Source: Solirubrobacter pauli (GTDB lineage: Bacteria > Actinomycetota > Thermoleophilia > Solirubrobacterales > Solirubrobacteraceae). From it: DNA of 64,000 bases. Made by a program: the position numbers and the translations under genes. The DNA lies in contig NZ_RBIL01000001.1 in NCBI RefSeq assembly GCF_003633755.1, positions 543,426 through 607,425 of the forward strand. The letters are read 5' to 3'. The first letter of the stretch is position 1, and every line of letters begins with the position of its first letter. Under the pieces are notes generated by a model. It had not been told where the DNA came from. It ran no database searches and saw nothing but the letters and a program-made list of their open reading frames with translations. Positions 10,250 through 17,574 of this stretch are shown here, in pieces.

Positions 10250-11161
10250 CTACTTCGCGTAGCCCGCGGCGCGGCCCGCTTCGGCGATGCGCTCGGCCAT
10301 CTTGCGGTTCGCCTCGTCGATCATCTCGCCCTCGAAGGTGGCGGCACCGTGGCCGGCGTCGTGGGCGTCGCGGTAGGCGGCGAGCATCGCCTCCGCGCGC
10401 TCCCACTGCTCGCGCTCAGGGCTGAAGACCTCGTTGACGATCGCGATCTGGCCCGGGTGGATGGTCCACTTGCCGTCCATGCCGAGGGCACGGGCGAGTC
10501 GGGCGCGCTCGCGCAGGCCGTCGTCGTCGCCGACGCGGCCGTACGGGCCGTCGATCGCCTGGATGCCCGCGGCCCGGGCGGCGACGACGAGCCGCGAGTA
10601 GACGTAGTTGAGGTGGTCGCCCGGGTAGCCGGCCGGCGCGGCGCCGATCGTCGTGATCGGGATGCCGATCGAGGCGCTGTAGTCCCCCGGGCCGAAGATC
10701 AGCGTCTCCATGCGCGGTGAAGCGAGCGCGATCGCTTCGCAGGCGACCAGGCCGGTCGCGTCCTCGATCTGCGCCTCGATGCCGATCCGGCCGACCTCGA
10801 ACCCGCTCGCGAGCTCGATCTGCGTGAGCAGCTTGTCGGTCATCTCGACGTCGCCGGGCGTGCGGACCTTCGGCACCATCACCGCGTCCAGGCGGTCCCC
10901 GGCCGCCTCGACGACCGCGATCAGGTCCTTGTAGTAGTGCGGCGTGTCCGTCCCGTTGACGCGCACCACGACCGTCGTGTCGCCGAAGTCGGTCGATCGC
11001 AGCGCCGCGATCACGCGCTCCCGCGCGCTGTCCTTCTCGTTTGGCGCAACGGCATCCTCCAGGTCCAGGAAGATCTCGTCGGCGTCGAGGCCGGTGGCTT
11101 TGGCGATGAAGCGCTCGTTCGAGCCCGGTACGGCGTGGCACGTGCGGCGTGATCGGGACAT
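10250..11161 (-). CDS. CoA ester lyase of the HpcH/HpaI aldolase (CitE-like) family
   Basis: 303 aa TIM-barrel lyase. It starts RRTCHAVPGSNERFIAKA, the CitE/malyl-CoA lyase N-terminus. It carries DEIFLDLEDAVAPNEKD (catalytic acidic cluster, about residues 27-43), VVVRVNGTDTPHYYKD, GIEAQIEDATGL with the metal-binding Glu, and GPGDYSASIG. Family members cleave malyl-CoA, citramalyl-CoA or similar beta-hydroxyacyl-CoA esters. The exact substrate is not determinable here. It diverges from mutM with only 26 bp between the start codons. Confidence 0.85.
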   Translation of the reverse strand: MSRSRRTCHAVPGSNERFIAKATGLDADEIFLDLEDAVAPNEKDSARERVIAALRSTDFGDTTVVVRVNGTDTPHYYKDLIAVVEAAGDRLDAVMVPKVRTPGDVEMTDKLLTQIELASGFEVGRIGIEAQIEDATGLVACEAIALASPRMETLIFGPGDYSASIGIPITTIGAAPAGYPGDHLNYVYSRLVVAARAAGIQAIDGPYGRVGDDDGLRERARLARALGMDGKWTIHPGQIAIVNEVFSPEREQWERAEAMLAAYRDAHDAGHGAATFEGEMIDEANRKMAERIAEAGRAAGYAK

Positions 11162-11170
11162 GAAGCGCGG

Positions 11171-11176
11171 ATCGTA
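11171..11176 (-). promoter_or_regulatory. Leaderless -10 element of the CitE-like lyase gene
   Basis: On the minus strand TACGAT is followed by 9 nt and the ATG at 11161. It shares its TA with the plus-strand -10 of mutM (11175-11176). Confidence 0.55.
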
Positions 11177-11180
11177 GTGT
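11175..11180 (+). promoter_or_regulatory. Leaderless -10 element of mutM
   Basis: TAGTGT is followed by 7 nt and the mutM ATG at 11188. Together with the minus-strand element it forms ATCGTAGTGT, a back-to-back bidirectional -10. Confidence 0.6.
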
Positions 11181-11187
11181 CAGAGCC

Positions 11188-11931
11188 ATGCCGGAACTGC
11201 CAGAGGCGGAGCGCGCGCGAGCGCAGATCGAGAAGGTCCTGGGACGCGAGATCGTCTTCGTCGACGACCGCGACACGTACGTGTGCCGGCCGCACGCGCC
11301 CGGCGAGATCGCCGAGGCCCTCGTGGGCCGAACGCTGACCACGGCGAACCGCCGCGGCAAGTTCCTGTGGGCCGAGACCGACGGCGGCCCTGACCTCGGC
11401 CTGCACCTCGGGATGGCCGGCCGGATCGCGATCGACGAGGCGCCGCACGAGCCGTGGGACCGGTTCGCGCTCGAATTTGCCGACGGCAGCCGGCTCGCCC
11501 TGCGCGACAAGCGCCGGCTCGGGCGTGCGCTGATCGAACCCGACTTCGACCACGTGGGGCCGGACGCCGCGCTCGTCTCCCGGGACGTGTTCCGCGAGCG
11601 GATCGGACGCGGGACGATGCCGTTGAAGGCACGGCTGCTCGACCAGAAGTCGATCTCCGGGGTCGGCAACCTGCTGGCCGACCAGACGCTATGGCAGGCC
11701 AAGCTCAACCCGCGGCGTCCCTCCGGGGAGCTCAGCACCGACGAGCTGGACCACCTGCGCCGCGTGCTCCGCGCCGCCACGCGTGACGCCATCCGCAAAG
11801 GCGGCGTGCACACGGGCGAGTTCATCTCCCACCGCAAACGCGGCGCGGCCTGCCCGCGCTGCGGGACGACCCTGGAGCGCGCCACCGTCGGCGGCCGTAC
11901 GACATTTTGGTGCCCCAGCTGTCAACCATGA
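11188..11931 (+). CDS. mutM: Formamidopyrimidine-DNA glycosylase (Fpg/MutM family)
   Basis: Base-excision repair enzyme, 247 aa. MPELPEAE gives the catalytic N-terminal Pro2 and Glu3 after Met removal. NRRGKFLW contains the conserved Lys of the N-terminal domain. LLDQKSISGVGNLLADQTLW is the helix-two-turn-helix. The C-terminal zinc finger has CPRCG and WCPSCQP. It is a little shorter than classical MutM (about 270-290 aa), with a shortened N-terminal domain, and could be a Nei2/Fpg2-like paralogue with a different lesion preference. It removes oxidised bases and nicks the resulting AP site. Confidence 0.88.
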   Translation: MPELPEAERARAQIEKVLGREIVFVDDRDTYVCRPHAPGEIAEALVGRTLTTANRRGKFLWAETDGGPDLGLHLGMAGRIAIDEAPHEPWDRFALEFADGSRLALRDKRRLGRALIEPDFDHVGPDAALVSRDVFRERIGRGTMPLKARLLDQKSISGVGNLLADQTLWQAKLNPRRPSGELSTDELDHLRRVLRAATRDAIRKGGVHTGEFISHRKRGAACPRCGTTLERATVGGRTTFWCPSCQP

Positions 11932-11956
11932 GCCGGACGCGCCGATCACCCGGTCG

Positions 11957-13117
11957 ATGAACAATGAGCGTTGGGTAGGCGTCGGCCAATCGGCCGATCC
12001 GGATTCGGCGACGGCCGGAGCATCCGCCCGTGCCGCCGCGCTGGCCGGCCGGGATGACGCTCGCCTGCTCATCGTCTTCGCCTCCCCGACCCACGACCTG
12101 CCCGCGATGCTGCGAGGGATCGCGCCCGGAGCCGTGCCGCTCGTCGGCTGCTCGACGGCGGGCGAGATCACCCCGGCCGGCCCGACCGAGCACGGCGTCG
12201 TCGTGCTCGCGCTCGGCGGCCCGGGCTTCGCCGTGTGCACCCGCGCCGCGCGCGGCGCCTCGGAGCGATTGCGCGCCGCGGGTGCTGAGGTCGCGCGGTG
12301 CGCGGAGACGGTCGAGCCGCGTCCGTACCAAGCCCTGCTCCTGCTGAGTGACGGGCAGGTCAGCGACCAGCAGGCGATCGTGCGTGGCGCCTATGACATC
12401 GTCGGCTCCACCGTGCCGTTGGTCGGTGGGTGCGCGGGCAGCGACTCGCCCGAGCACCCGACATCCCAGTTCCACGGCGAGGAAGTGCTGCAGGACGCGG
12501 TCGTCGCCGTCGCCCTGGGCTCCGACGCGCCGCTCGGCATCGGTGTCCAGCACGGCTGGCGCCGGATCGGCGAGCCGGTCCTGGTCACGCGCAGCGAAGG
12601 CCGCCGGGTCCACGAGATCGACGACCGGCCGGCGCTGGACGTCTACCTGGAGCGGCTCGACGCGCCCGCCGCGGCGCGACAGGACCCGGTCGCCTTCGCG
12701 CAGTTCGCCGCCCATCACCCACTCGGGCTCGGACGGCGGAGCGGCGAGGATCACATGCGCTTCGTCTCGAGCGCGGACTTCCAGGACCGGTCGCTCTACT
12801 GCGCCGCGAACGTGCCGCCGGGCGGGATCGCGTTCTTCATGGAGGGCGATGCCGCGTCCGTGCTGGGCGCAGCCGACACCGCGAGCGCGAACGCGCTGGA
12901 CGGCCTCGGCGGCGCGCCCGCGCTCGGGTTGCTGGCGTTCGACTGCATCGCTCGCCGCCACTTCCTCGGGGAGGAGGGCGTCGTGGACGAGGTCGCGCGC
13001 ATCGGCGCGGCCGGCGGCGCACCGGTCGCCGGCTTCTACACCTACGGCGAGATCGCCCGCACGCGTGGGATCAGTGGCTTCCACAATCAGACGCTCGTGG
13101 TGATGGCGCTGGCATGA
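11957..13117 (+). CDS. FIST-domain sensory protein
   Basis: 386 aa with a FIST N domain (about residues 30-220, with VPLVGCSTAGEITPAGPTEH and VPLVGGCAGSD) and a FIST C domain (about 225-365, ending in the typical GFYTYGEIARTRGISGFHNQT, quoted here in part as GFYTYGEIART). FIST proteins are believed to bind small ligands such as amino acids and feed signalling proteins. This one is cytoplasmic. The stop overlaps the start of a GAF-GGDEF-EAL protein (ATGA), so the sensor and the cyclic-di-GMP enzyme are almost certainly made together and probably interact. Confidence 0.85.
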   Translation: MNNERWVGVGQSADPDSATAGASARAAALAGRDDARLLIVFASPTHDLPAMLRGIAPGAVPLVGCSTAGEITPAGPTEHGVVVLALGGPGFAVCTRAARGASERLRAAGAEVARCAETVEPRPYQALLLLSDGQVSDQQAIVRGAYDIVGSTVPLVGGCAGSDSPEHPTSQFHGEEVLQDAVVAVALGSDAPLGIGVQHGWRRIGEPVLVTRSEGRRVHEIDDRPALDVYLERLDAPAAARQDPVAFAQFAAHHPLGLGRRSGEDHMRFVSSADFQDRSLYCAANVPPGGIAFFMEGDAASVLGAADTASANALDGLGGAPALGLLAFDCIARRHFLGEEGVVDEVARIGAAGGAPVAGFYTYGEIARTRGISGFHNQTLVVMALA

Positions 13118-15174
13118 CGTCGGTTCCCTTCAACTGGGCGGCCTACCAGCTCACCGAGTACCTGACGCTGCTGGGCGGCTGCGAGGCGGTCGAGGACGCG
13201 CTGCGCGTGGGCGTCGAGCGCGCCACCGATGCGTTCGAGGCCGAGCACGGCGTGGTGGTGCGTGACGGCGCGGTCGTCGCGAGCGTCGGCTTCGCCGCCG
13301 GGCGAACGCCGGGCGCCGAGTGGACCGACGGTGAGGACGTGCTGTGCGTGCCGCTCGACGACGGCGCGCTGGCGGTGTGTCGCCAGCACGAGCCGTTCTC
13401 GGTCGAGGAGTCGGCGCTGCTGCGCGGGATGGCGCGGGCGTTGGCGCAGTCCGTGCGCACGTTGGAGCTCGTCCACTCGCTGCGCAGCCGGCAGGCCTTG
13501 CTCGAGCGGCTCGCGGACATCCAGCGGTCGATCGTCGACCGGACGGACCTCGCCGCGCTGCTCGAGGCGATCGTCGTCGGCGCGCGCGAGCTCGTCGGCG
13601 GGGACCTCGTGACGTTGCGGCTCCTGGAGGACGACGAGCTGCGGCTCGTCGCCGTCGCGGGCGCGGACGAGGCGATGCGGACCCGGCTCGAGCAGCGGGT
13701 CGTCGGGCAGCTGCCGGACGACTTCGGCGTGATCACGGACCTGCAGCACCCGTTCCTGGCCGCGCACGACCTCCACGTGGTGATGACCGCGCCCGTGGTG
13801 CGCAACGGCGATCCGTGCGGACTGCTGGCCGTCGCCTCCCACACGCGCGGGATGTATGGCGACGAGGAGCGCGAGGCGATGATCGCCTTCGCGGAGCACG
13901 CGAGCCTCGCGCTGACCGACGCCCGCAACCACGCCGACGCCGTCCACCGCGCGCTGCACGACCCGCTCACCAACCTCCCGAACCGCTCGCTCTTCGTGGA
14001 CCGCCTCCGCCAGGCCGAGCAGCGCGCGGCGCGCGCGGGCACCGCCGTCGGCGTGCTCTTCCTCGACCTCGACGGCTTCAAGACGATCAACGACTCCCTC
14101 GGCCACGGCCGCGGCGACGAGCTGCTGATCGCGGTCGCCCAGCGGCTGCACGGCGCGCTCCGCGCGGGTGACACGGCGGCGCGGCTGGGCGGCGACGAGT
14201 TCGCCGTGCTCGTCGACGGCCTCCTGGACGAGCGCGAGGCACTGGGCGTCGCGCAGCGGATGCTCGACGCGCTGCGCCCGCCGGTCCCGCTCGCCGGGCA
14301 GCGGGTGACGGTGCGGGCGAGCATCGGCGTGGCCACCGCCACCGGCCCGGGCGGCGACCTCCTCCGCGACGCGGACCTCGCGATGTACCAGGCAAAGGCC
14401 CAGGGCCGTGATCGCGTCGTCTCCTTCGACGGCGAGATGCACGCCGCGATGGTCGCGAGCGTCGCGCTGGAGCACGAGCTGCGCCAAGCGCTGGAGGACG
14501 GCGGGCTCTCGCTGGCGTTCCAGCCGATCGTCGACCTCGACACGGGCCGCCTGCGCGCCGCCGAGGCGCTGTGCCGCTGGACCGTGCCGCCGTGCGAGTT
14601 CATCCCGCTCGCCGAGGAGACGGGCCTGATCGTACCCCTGGGCGCCTGGGTGCTCGAAGAGGCGTGTCGCACGGCCGCCGGGTGGCCCGACCACGTGCTC
14701 GTCAGCGTGAACGTGTCCGGCGTGCAGCTGCGCTCCGCGGAGTTCGTCGCGACCGTGGCCGGCGCGCTCGAGCGCTCGGGCCTCGCCGCCGAGCGGCTGT
14801 TCCTGGAGGTCACCGAGACCGTCCTGATGGACGACCTCGAGCGCACCGCCGCGCTGCTCCGCGAGCTCAAGTTCCTCGGCGTCCGCATCGCGATCGACGA
14901 CTTCGGCACCGGCCACTCGTCGCTGCAGTACCTCCAGCAGCTCCCGCTCGACGTCTTGAAGATTCCGAAGCCGTTCGTCGACACCCTCCACGAAGGCGGA
15001 CAGCTCGCCCGGGCGATCCTCGACCTCGGCCGCTCCTTCGGGCTGGCCGTCGTCGCCGAAGGCATCGAGACCGAGGCCCAGCGCGACGCCCTCCGCGCCC
15101 TCGGCTGCACCAAGGGGCAGGGCTTCCTGTTCGCGCGCCCGATGAGCGCCGACGCGCTGCTCGCCACCGTCTGA
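13114..15174 (+). CDS. GAF-GGDEF-EAL cyclic-di-GMP enzyme
   Basis: 686 aa. The N-terminal region to about 130 is unassigned, GAF lies at about 135-270, GGDEF at about 285-440 and EAL at about 450-685. The cyclase site is intact (RLGGDEFAVL) and RAGD lies exactly five residues before it as a product-inhibition I-site. The EAL side keeps AEALCRW, NVSGVQL, EVTET, IDDFGTGHSSL, the Lys of DVLKIPK and EGIET, so phosphodiesterase activity is likely. The usual KID is KIP. It makes and/or degrades c-di-GMP and is coupled to the FIST gene upstream. There is no membrane segment. Confidence 0.92.
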   Translation: MTSVPFNWAAYQLTEYLTLLGGCEAVEDALRVGVERATDAFEAEHGVVVRDGAVVASVGFAAGRTPGAEWTDGEDVLCVPLDDGALAVCRQHEPFSVEESALLRGMARALAQSVRTLELVHSLRSRQALLERLADIQRSIVDRTDLAALLEAIVVGARELVGGDLVTLRLLEDDELRLVAVAGADEAMRTRLEQRVVGQLPDDFGVITDLQHPFLAAHDLHVVMTAPVVRNGDPCGLLAVASHTRGMYGDEEREAMIAFAEHASLALTDARNHADAVHRALHDPLTNLPNRSLFVDRLRQAEQRAARAGTAVGVLFLDLDGFKTINDSLGHGRGDELLIAVAQRLHGALRAGDTAARLGGDEFAVLVDGLLDEREALGVAQRMLDALRPPVPLAGQRVTVRASIGVATATGPGGDLLRDADLAMYQAKAQGRDRVVSFDGEMHAAMVASVALEHELRQALEDGGLSLAFQPIVDLDTGRLRAAEALCRWTVPPCEFIPLAEETGLIVPLGAWVLEEACRTAAGWPDHVLVSVNVSGVQLRSAEFVATVAGALERSGLAAERLFLEVTETVLMDDLERTAALLRELKFLGVRIAIDDFGTGHSSLQYLQQLPLDVLKIPKPFVDTLHEGGQLARAILDLGRSFGLAVVAEGIETEAQRDALRALGCTKGQGFLFARPMSADALLATV

Positions 15175-15209
15175 GCGCCCACCCCGCGCCACGACGGTGC
15201 GCATGCCGG

Positions 15210-15215
15210 TACCGT
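15210..15215 (+). promoter_or_regulatory. Leaderless -10 element of the cupredoxin gene
   Basis: TACCGT, 7 nt, then ATG 15223. It supports that ATG over the in-frame GTG at 15214, which would lie inside the promoter. Confidence 0.55.
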
Positions 15216-15222
15216 GCCCGGT

Positions 15223-15627
15223 ATGCCGTTCGTCCCGCATCGTCGCGTCCTGGCCGGCGCGCTGGCCATCGCCCTCGTCCCCGCCGGTGCCGCCCTCGCC
15301 GGCGGCTCGACCAAAGTCGCCATGGACGAGTTCACCCTCAAGGCGAGCCCGAAGTCCGTCACCGCCGGCAAGGTGACGTTCTCCGTCAAGAACAGTGGGT
15401 CCGACCGGCACGAGCTCGTCGTCCTCAAGACCTCGACGGCCGCCTCCAAGCTTCGGGTGAGCGGCGGCCGCGCGAGCGAGAAGGGCCGCGTGGGCGCGGC
15501 GAAGAACATCGCCGCCGGCACGTCCAAGGCGCTGACGCTGACGCTCAAGAAGGGGCACTACGTGCTCATCTGCAACATCCCTGGCCACTACGCCGGTGGC
15601 ATGCGCTCCGACTTCACGGTGAAGTAG
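15223..15627 (+). CDS. Secreted cupredoxin-like copper protein
   Basis: 134 aa with a signal peptide (basic start PHRRV, hydrophobic core, cleavage near ALAGG at about residue 27). The mature beta-sandwich keeps all four type 1 copper ligands: His in DRHELVV, and Cys, His and Met in CNIPGHYAGGM. It resembles small plastocyanin-like proteins and probably carries electrons or binds copper outside the membrane. The ATG at 15223 is preferred because of the -10 element 7 nt before it. The methyltransferase downstream starts 3 nt after the stop. Confidence 0.8.
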   Translation: MPFVPHRRVLAGALAIALVPAGAALAGGSTKVAMDEFTLKASPKSVTAGKVTFSVKNSGSDRHELVVLKTSTAASKLRVSGGRASEKGRVGAAKNIAAGTSKALTLTLKKGHYVLICNIPGHYAGGMRSDFTVK

Positions 15628-15630
15628 CCG

Positions 15631-16365
15631 GTGGAGCGGCCGGACCACTTCGCGGGCGAGGTCGCGCAGCGCTACGACGAGACGTCGGCCGCGATGTTCG
15701 CCCCGGCCGCCGTCGACCCGGTCGTGGACGTGCTCGCCGAGCTCGCGGGCGACGGGCGCGCGCTCGAGCTGGCGATCGGCACCGGCCGGATCGGGCTGCC
15801 ACTGGCCGCTCGCGGCGTCGACGTCGCGGGCATCGAGCTCTCCGCCGACATGGTCGAGCAGCTGCGCGCGAAGGACGGCGGCGACGCCCTCGACGTGACC
15901 CTCGGCTCGTTCACCGACACCCGCGTCGACGGCGACTTCGCCCTCGTGTACCTCGTGTTCAACACGATCGGCAACGTGACCACGCAGGCCGAGCAGGTCG
16001 CCACCTTCCGCAACGCCGCCGCCCACCTCGTGCCCGGCGGCCACTTCGTGATCGAGGTCGGCGTGCCCGAGCTCCGCCGCCTTCCGCCCGGCCAGAACAC
16101 CCTCGTCTTCGAGGCCCGCGAAGGCAAGTGGGGCATCGATGAGTACGACCTCGTCGAGCAGCGCCTCGTCTCGCACCACTTCGAGGACCGCGACGACGGA
16201 CGCGTCCAGCGCACCTCGATGCCGTTCCGCTACGCCTTCCCGGCCGAGTACGACCTCATGGCCGAGCTCGCCGGCCTGCGCCTCCGCCACCGCTGGCACG
16301 ACTGGGACCGCTCGCCGTTCACCGGCGAGAGCACCAGCCACGTGTCCATCTGGCAGAAGCCGTAG
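15631..16365 (+). CDS. Class I SAM-dependent methyltransferase
   Basis: 244 aa with a Rossmann-type SAM fold. Motif I is ALELAIGTGRIGLPLAARG (about residues 45-63), motif II has the acidic GIELSADMVEQL, and the region YLVFNTIGNVTTQ follows. The ending HRWHDWDRSPFTGES is typical of a family of small-molecule methyltransferases often annotated only as class I. The substrate is unknown. The start is GTG 15631, 3 nt after the cupredoxin stop, so the two are probably co-transcribed. Confidence 0.82.
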   Translation: MERPDHFAGEVAQRYDETSAAMFAPAAVDPVVDVLAELAGDGRALELAIGTGRIGLPLAARGVDVAGIELSADMVEQLRAKDGGDALDVTLGSFTDTRVDGDFALVYLVFNTIGNVTTQAEQVATFRNAAAHLVPGGHFVIEVGVPELRRLPPGQNTLVFEAREGKWGIDEYDLVEQRLVSHHFEDRDDGRVQRTSMPFRYAFPAEYDLMAELAGLRLRHRWHDWDRSPFTGESTSHVSIWQKP

Positions 16366-16382
16366 CACCCGTCCGACCCTCA

Positions 16383-16400
16383 TGCGAACATATGTTCGCA
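16383..16400 (+). promoter_or_regulatory. Perfect LexA (SOS) box
   Basis: TGCGAACATATGTTCGCA is an 18-bp perfect palindrome containing GAAC-N4-GTTC, the Gram-positive/actinobacterial LexA box. It ends directly before the ATG at 16401 and contains a -10-like TATGTT, so LexA bound here would block transcription of the gene at 16401. Confidence 0.75.
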
Positions 16401-16739
16401 ATGACAGCGGACGGATCAGCTCACACCCGCCTTCGCCGGGCCATCCAGGCCGGCAATCTCGCGATCATCCACACCACGGCCGCCGAGCTCGGCCACATCA
16501 GCCTGCGCGACGCCCTCGGCATCCTCCTCGTCATCGAACGCGAGGCCGAAGAGCGCTTCGACGCGGCCGCCGTCCGCTGGGCGGGCCGCCTCGCCCTCGA
16601 GACGCCGGACCTCGAGCTGGCCGAGCTGGCCGGGGCCCTCGAATCGCTCGAGGCGCTGCCCGACGAGCACGCCCAACGAGTCCTCGTCGGATTGGCCGAC
16701 CGTGCGCGTCCGCTGGCGGGACGAGGTGGGCGCCGGTAG
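16401..16739 (+). CDS. Small alpha-helical protein under a LexA box, function unknown
   Basis: 112 aa from ATG 16401 (an in-frame ATG at 16392 lies inside the LexA palindrome and is less likely). It is predicted all-helical, with THTRLRRAIQAG-type and HISLRDALGILLVIEREAEERF-type amphipathic helices (first as AHTRLRRAIQAG, second as SLRDALGILLVIE) and an Arg-rich tail. It has no membrane segment, nuclease motif or DNA-binding motif I can name. I think similar hypothetical proteins occur in related Solirubrobacterales. The perfect SOS box just before the start implies induction by DNA damage. It stands alone, followed by a repeat-rich gene-less stretch. Confidence 0.6.
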   Translation: MTADGSAHTRLRRAIQAGNLAIIHTTAAELGHISLRDALGILLVIEREAEERFDAAAVRWAGRLALETPDLELAELAGALESLEALPDEHAQRVLVGLADRARPLAGRGGRR

Positions 16740-16760
16740 AGGCGAGCCCACCGACGCGTG

Positions 16761-16930
16761 CTGCGACGGGCGCCGCGCCCCGCGAAGTGTTCGCCGCGAC
16801 GGGGGGGGCGCCGTGCCGCGCGAATGGCTCGCGCCGACGGGCGCCGCGCCCCGCGAGTGGTCGCTGCGACGGGCGCCGCGCCCGGCGAAGTGTTCGCTGC
16901 GACGGGCGCCGCGGCAGCCGCGCCCGGCGG
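16761..16930 (+). repeat. Tandem array of five degenerate ~33-bp units
   Basis: Units begin near 16762, 16795, 16833, 16865 and 16898 (spacings 33, 38, 32, 33). Each has CGACGGGCGCCGCG near its start. Units 1 and 4 end in the inverted repeat GCGAAGTGTTCGC, units 2 and 3 in variants of it. The fifth unit is truncated and runs into GCC-rich sequence. A 33-bp period equals 11 codons, but no frame looks like a protein. Confidence 0.7.
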
Positions 16931-17100
16931 CGGCGAGGCTTTGTCGCTGGGCCGCCGCGCCGTTCAGCCACCGCGCCGTCGGACCGCTCTGCCGTCGGGC
17001 CGCCGTGCCCACTTCGCCACCTGCCAGCGCCGTGGGGTTCAGCGCACGACGCGTTGGCGTGCGCGGCCGCGTCAGGGGGAGCACACCGTCGGGCGTCGCG

Positions 17101-17159
17101 TCAAGAACCCGTGCGCGGACGGCGCCGGCGCTGCGCGGCGGCCGCCACGGGTTTCTTGA
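17101..17159. repeat. Inverted repeat with long GC-rich stem
   Basis: TCAAGAACCCGTG (17101-17113) pairs with CACGGGTTTCTTGA (17146-17159) with one bulged base. The sequence between is itself GC-rich and self-complementary. The ends resemble terminal inverted repeats but no transposase is present. Confidence 0.55.
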
Positions 17160-17173
17160 CCCGCCGCGGCCGG

Positions 17174-17233
17174 CGCGCTCTGGGCTGGTCAGGCCGGCTG
17201 GGGCCGGCGAGCCCCCGCGCGGGCCAGAGCGCG
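17174..17233. repeat. Inverted repeat, 10-bp arms
   Basis: CGCGCTCTGG (17174-17183) and CCAGAGCGCG (17224-17233) are perfect complements around a 40-nt centre that contains a further small hairpin (GCCGGC-loop-GCCGGC type). Confidence 0.5.
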
Positions 17234-17340
17234 CGCCACGCGAACGTCCAGTTATCCGCGCCAGAGCCGAACAAGCGGACGCTCGCGCGGCACGCCGCGC
17301 GCGAACGATCACGTTCCCACCCCACACGTGGAAAAGTGAA

Positions 17341-17368
17341 CGCTCGCGCAACACCAGACACGCGAGCG
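17341..17368. repeat. Inverted repeat, 8-bp arms
   Basis: CGCTCGCG (17341-17348) pairs with CGCGAGCG (17361-17368) across a 12-nt loop. It may be a terminator or part of a structured RNA. Confidence 0.45.
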
Positions 17369-17574
17369 CTTAGTCAGGCCAGAGCTGACAAACCCGGCAG
17401 TCGCGTGGCCAACCCGGCTCACAAGGACACGCGCGCGGCCCGCGCCCGGGCGCGATCCGGCGCAGCCGCTCACCCGCACAAGAGCGCGCCGGCCGCCGCG
17501 CGCCACCCGCGCTGAGCGCGACGGCGCCGGGACAAGACGCGCAGCCACGTCTCGCGCCTTCCATACTTGGATGC

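Larger units (their letters stand above)
16740..17574. other. 835-bp stretch without a convincing gene, repeats and inverted repeats
   Basis: Several frames remain open here on both strands, but none has a family signature, a start signal or natural composition. They read as Arg/Ala/Gly/Pro-rich shadows of the base repeats. It holds a tandem array of about 33-bp units (16761-16930) and at least three inverted repeats between 17101 and 17371. A weak -10-like CATACT sits 7 nt before the helicase ATG at 17575. Confidence 0.6.

Noticed and set aside
15214-15222. GTG 15214 as the cupredoxin start
   Set aside because: It falls inside the predicted -10 element. ATG 15223 has the correct 7-nt spacing and gives a normal signal peptide.
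13087-16401. 1104-codon minus-strand open frame
   Set aside because: It runs antisense through three clearly coding plus-strand genes and has the biased composition of a shadow frame.
16740-17515. Several open frames through the repeat region as possible genes
   Set aside because: They consist of translated repeat units, lack starts with signals, and show no conserved fold. I treat the region as non-coding.
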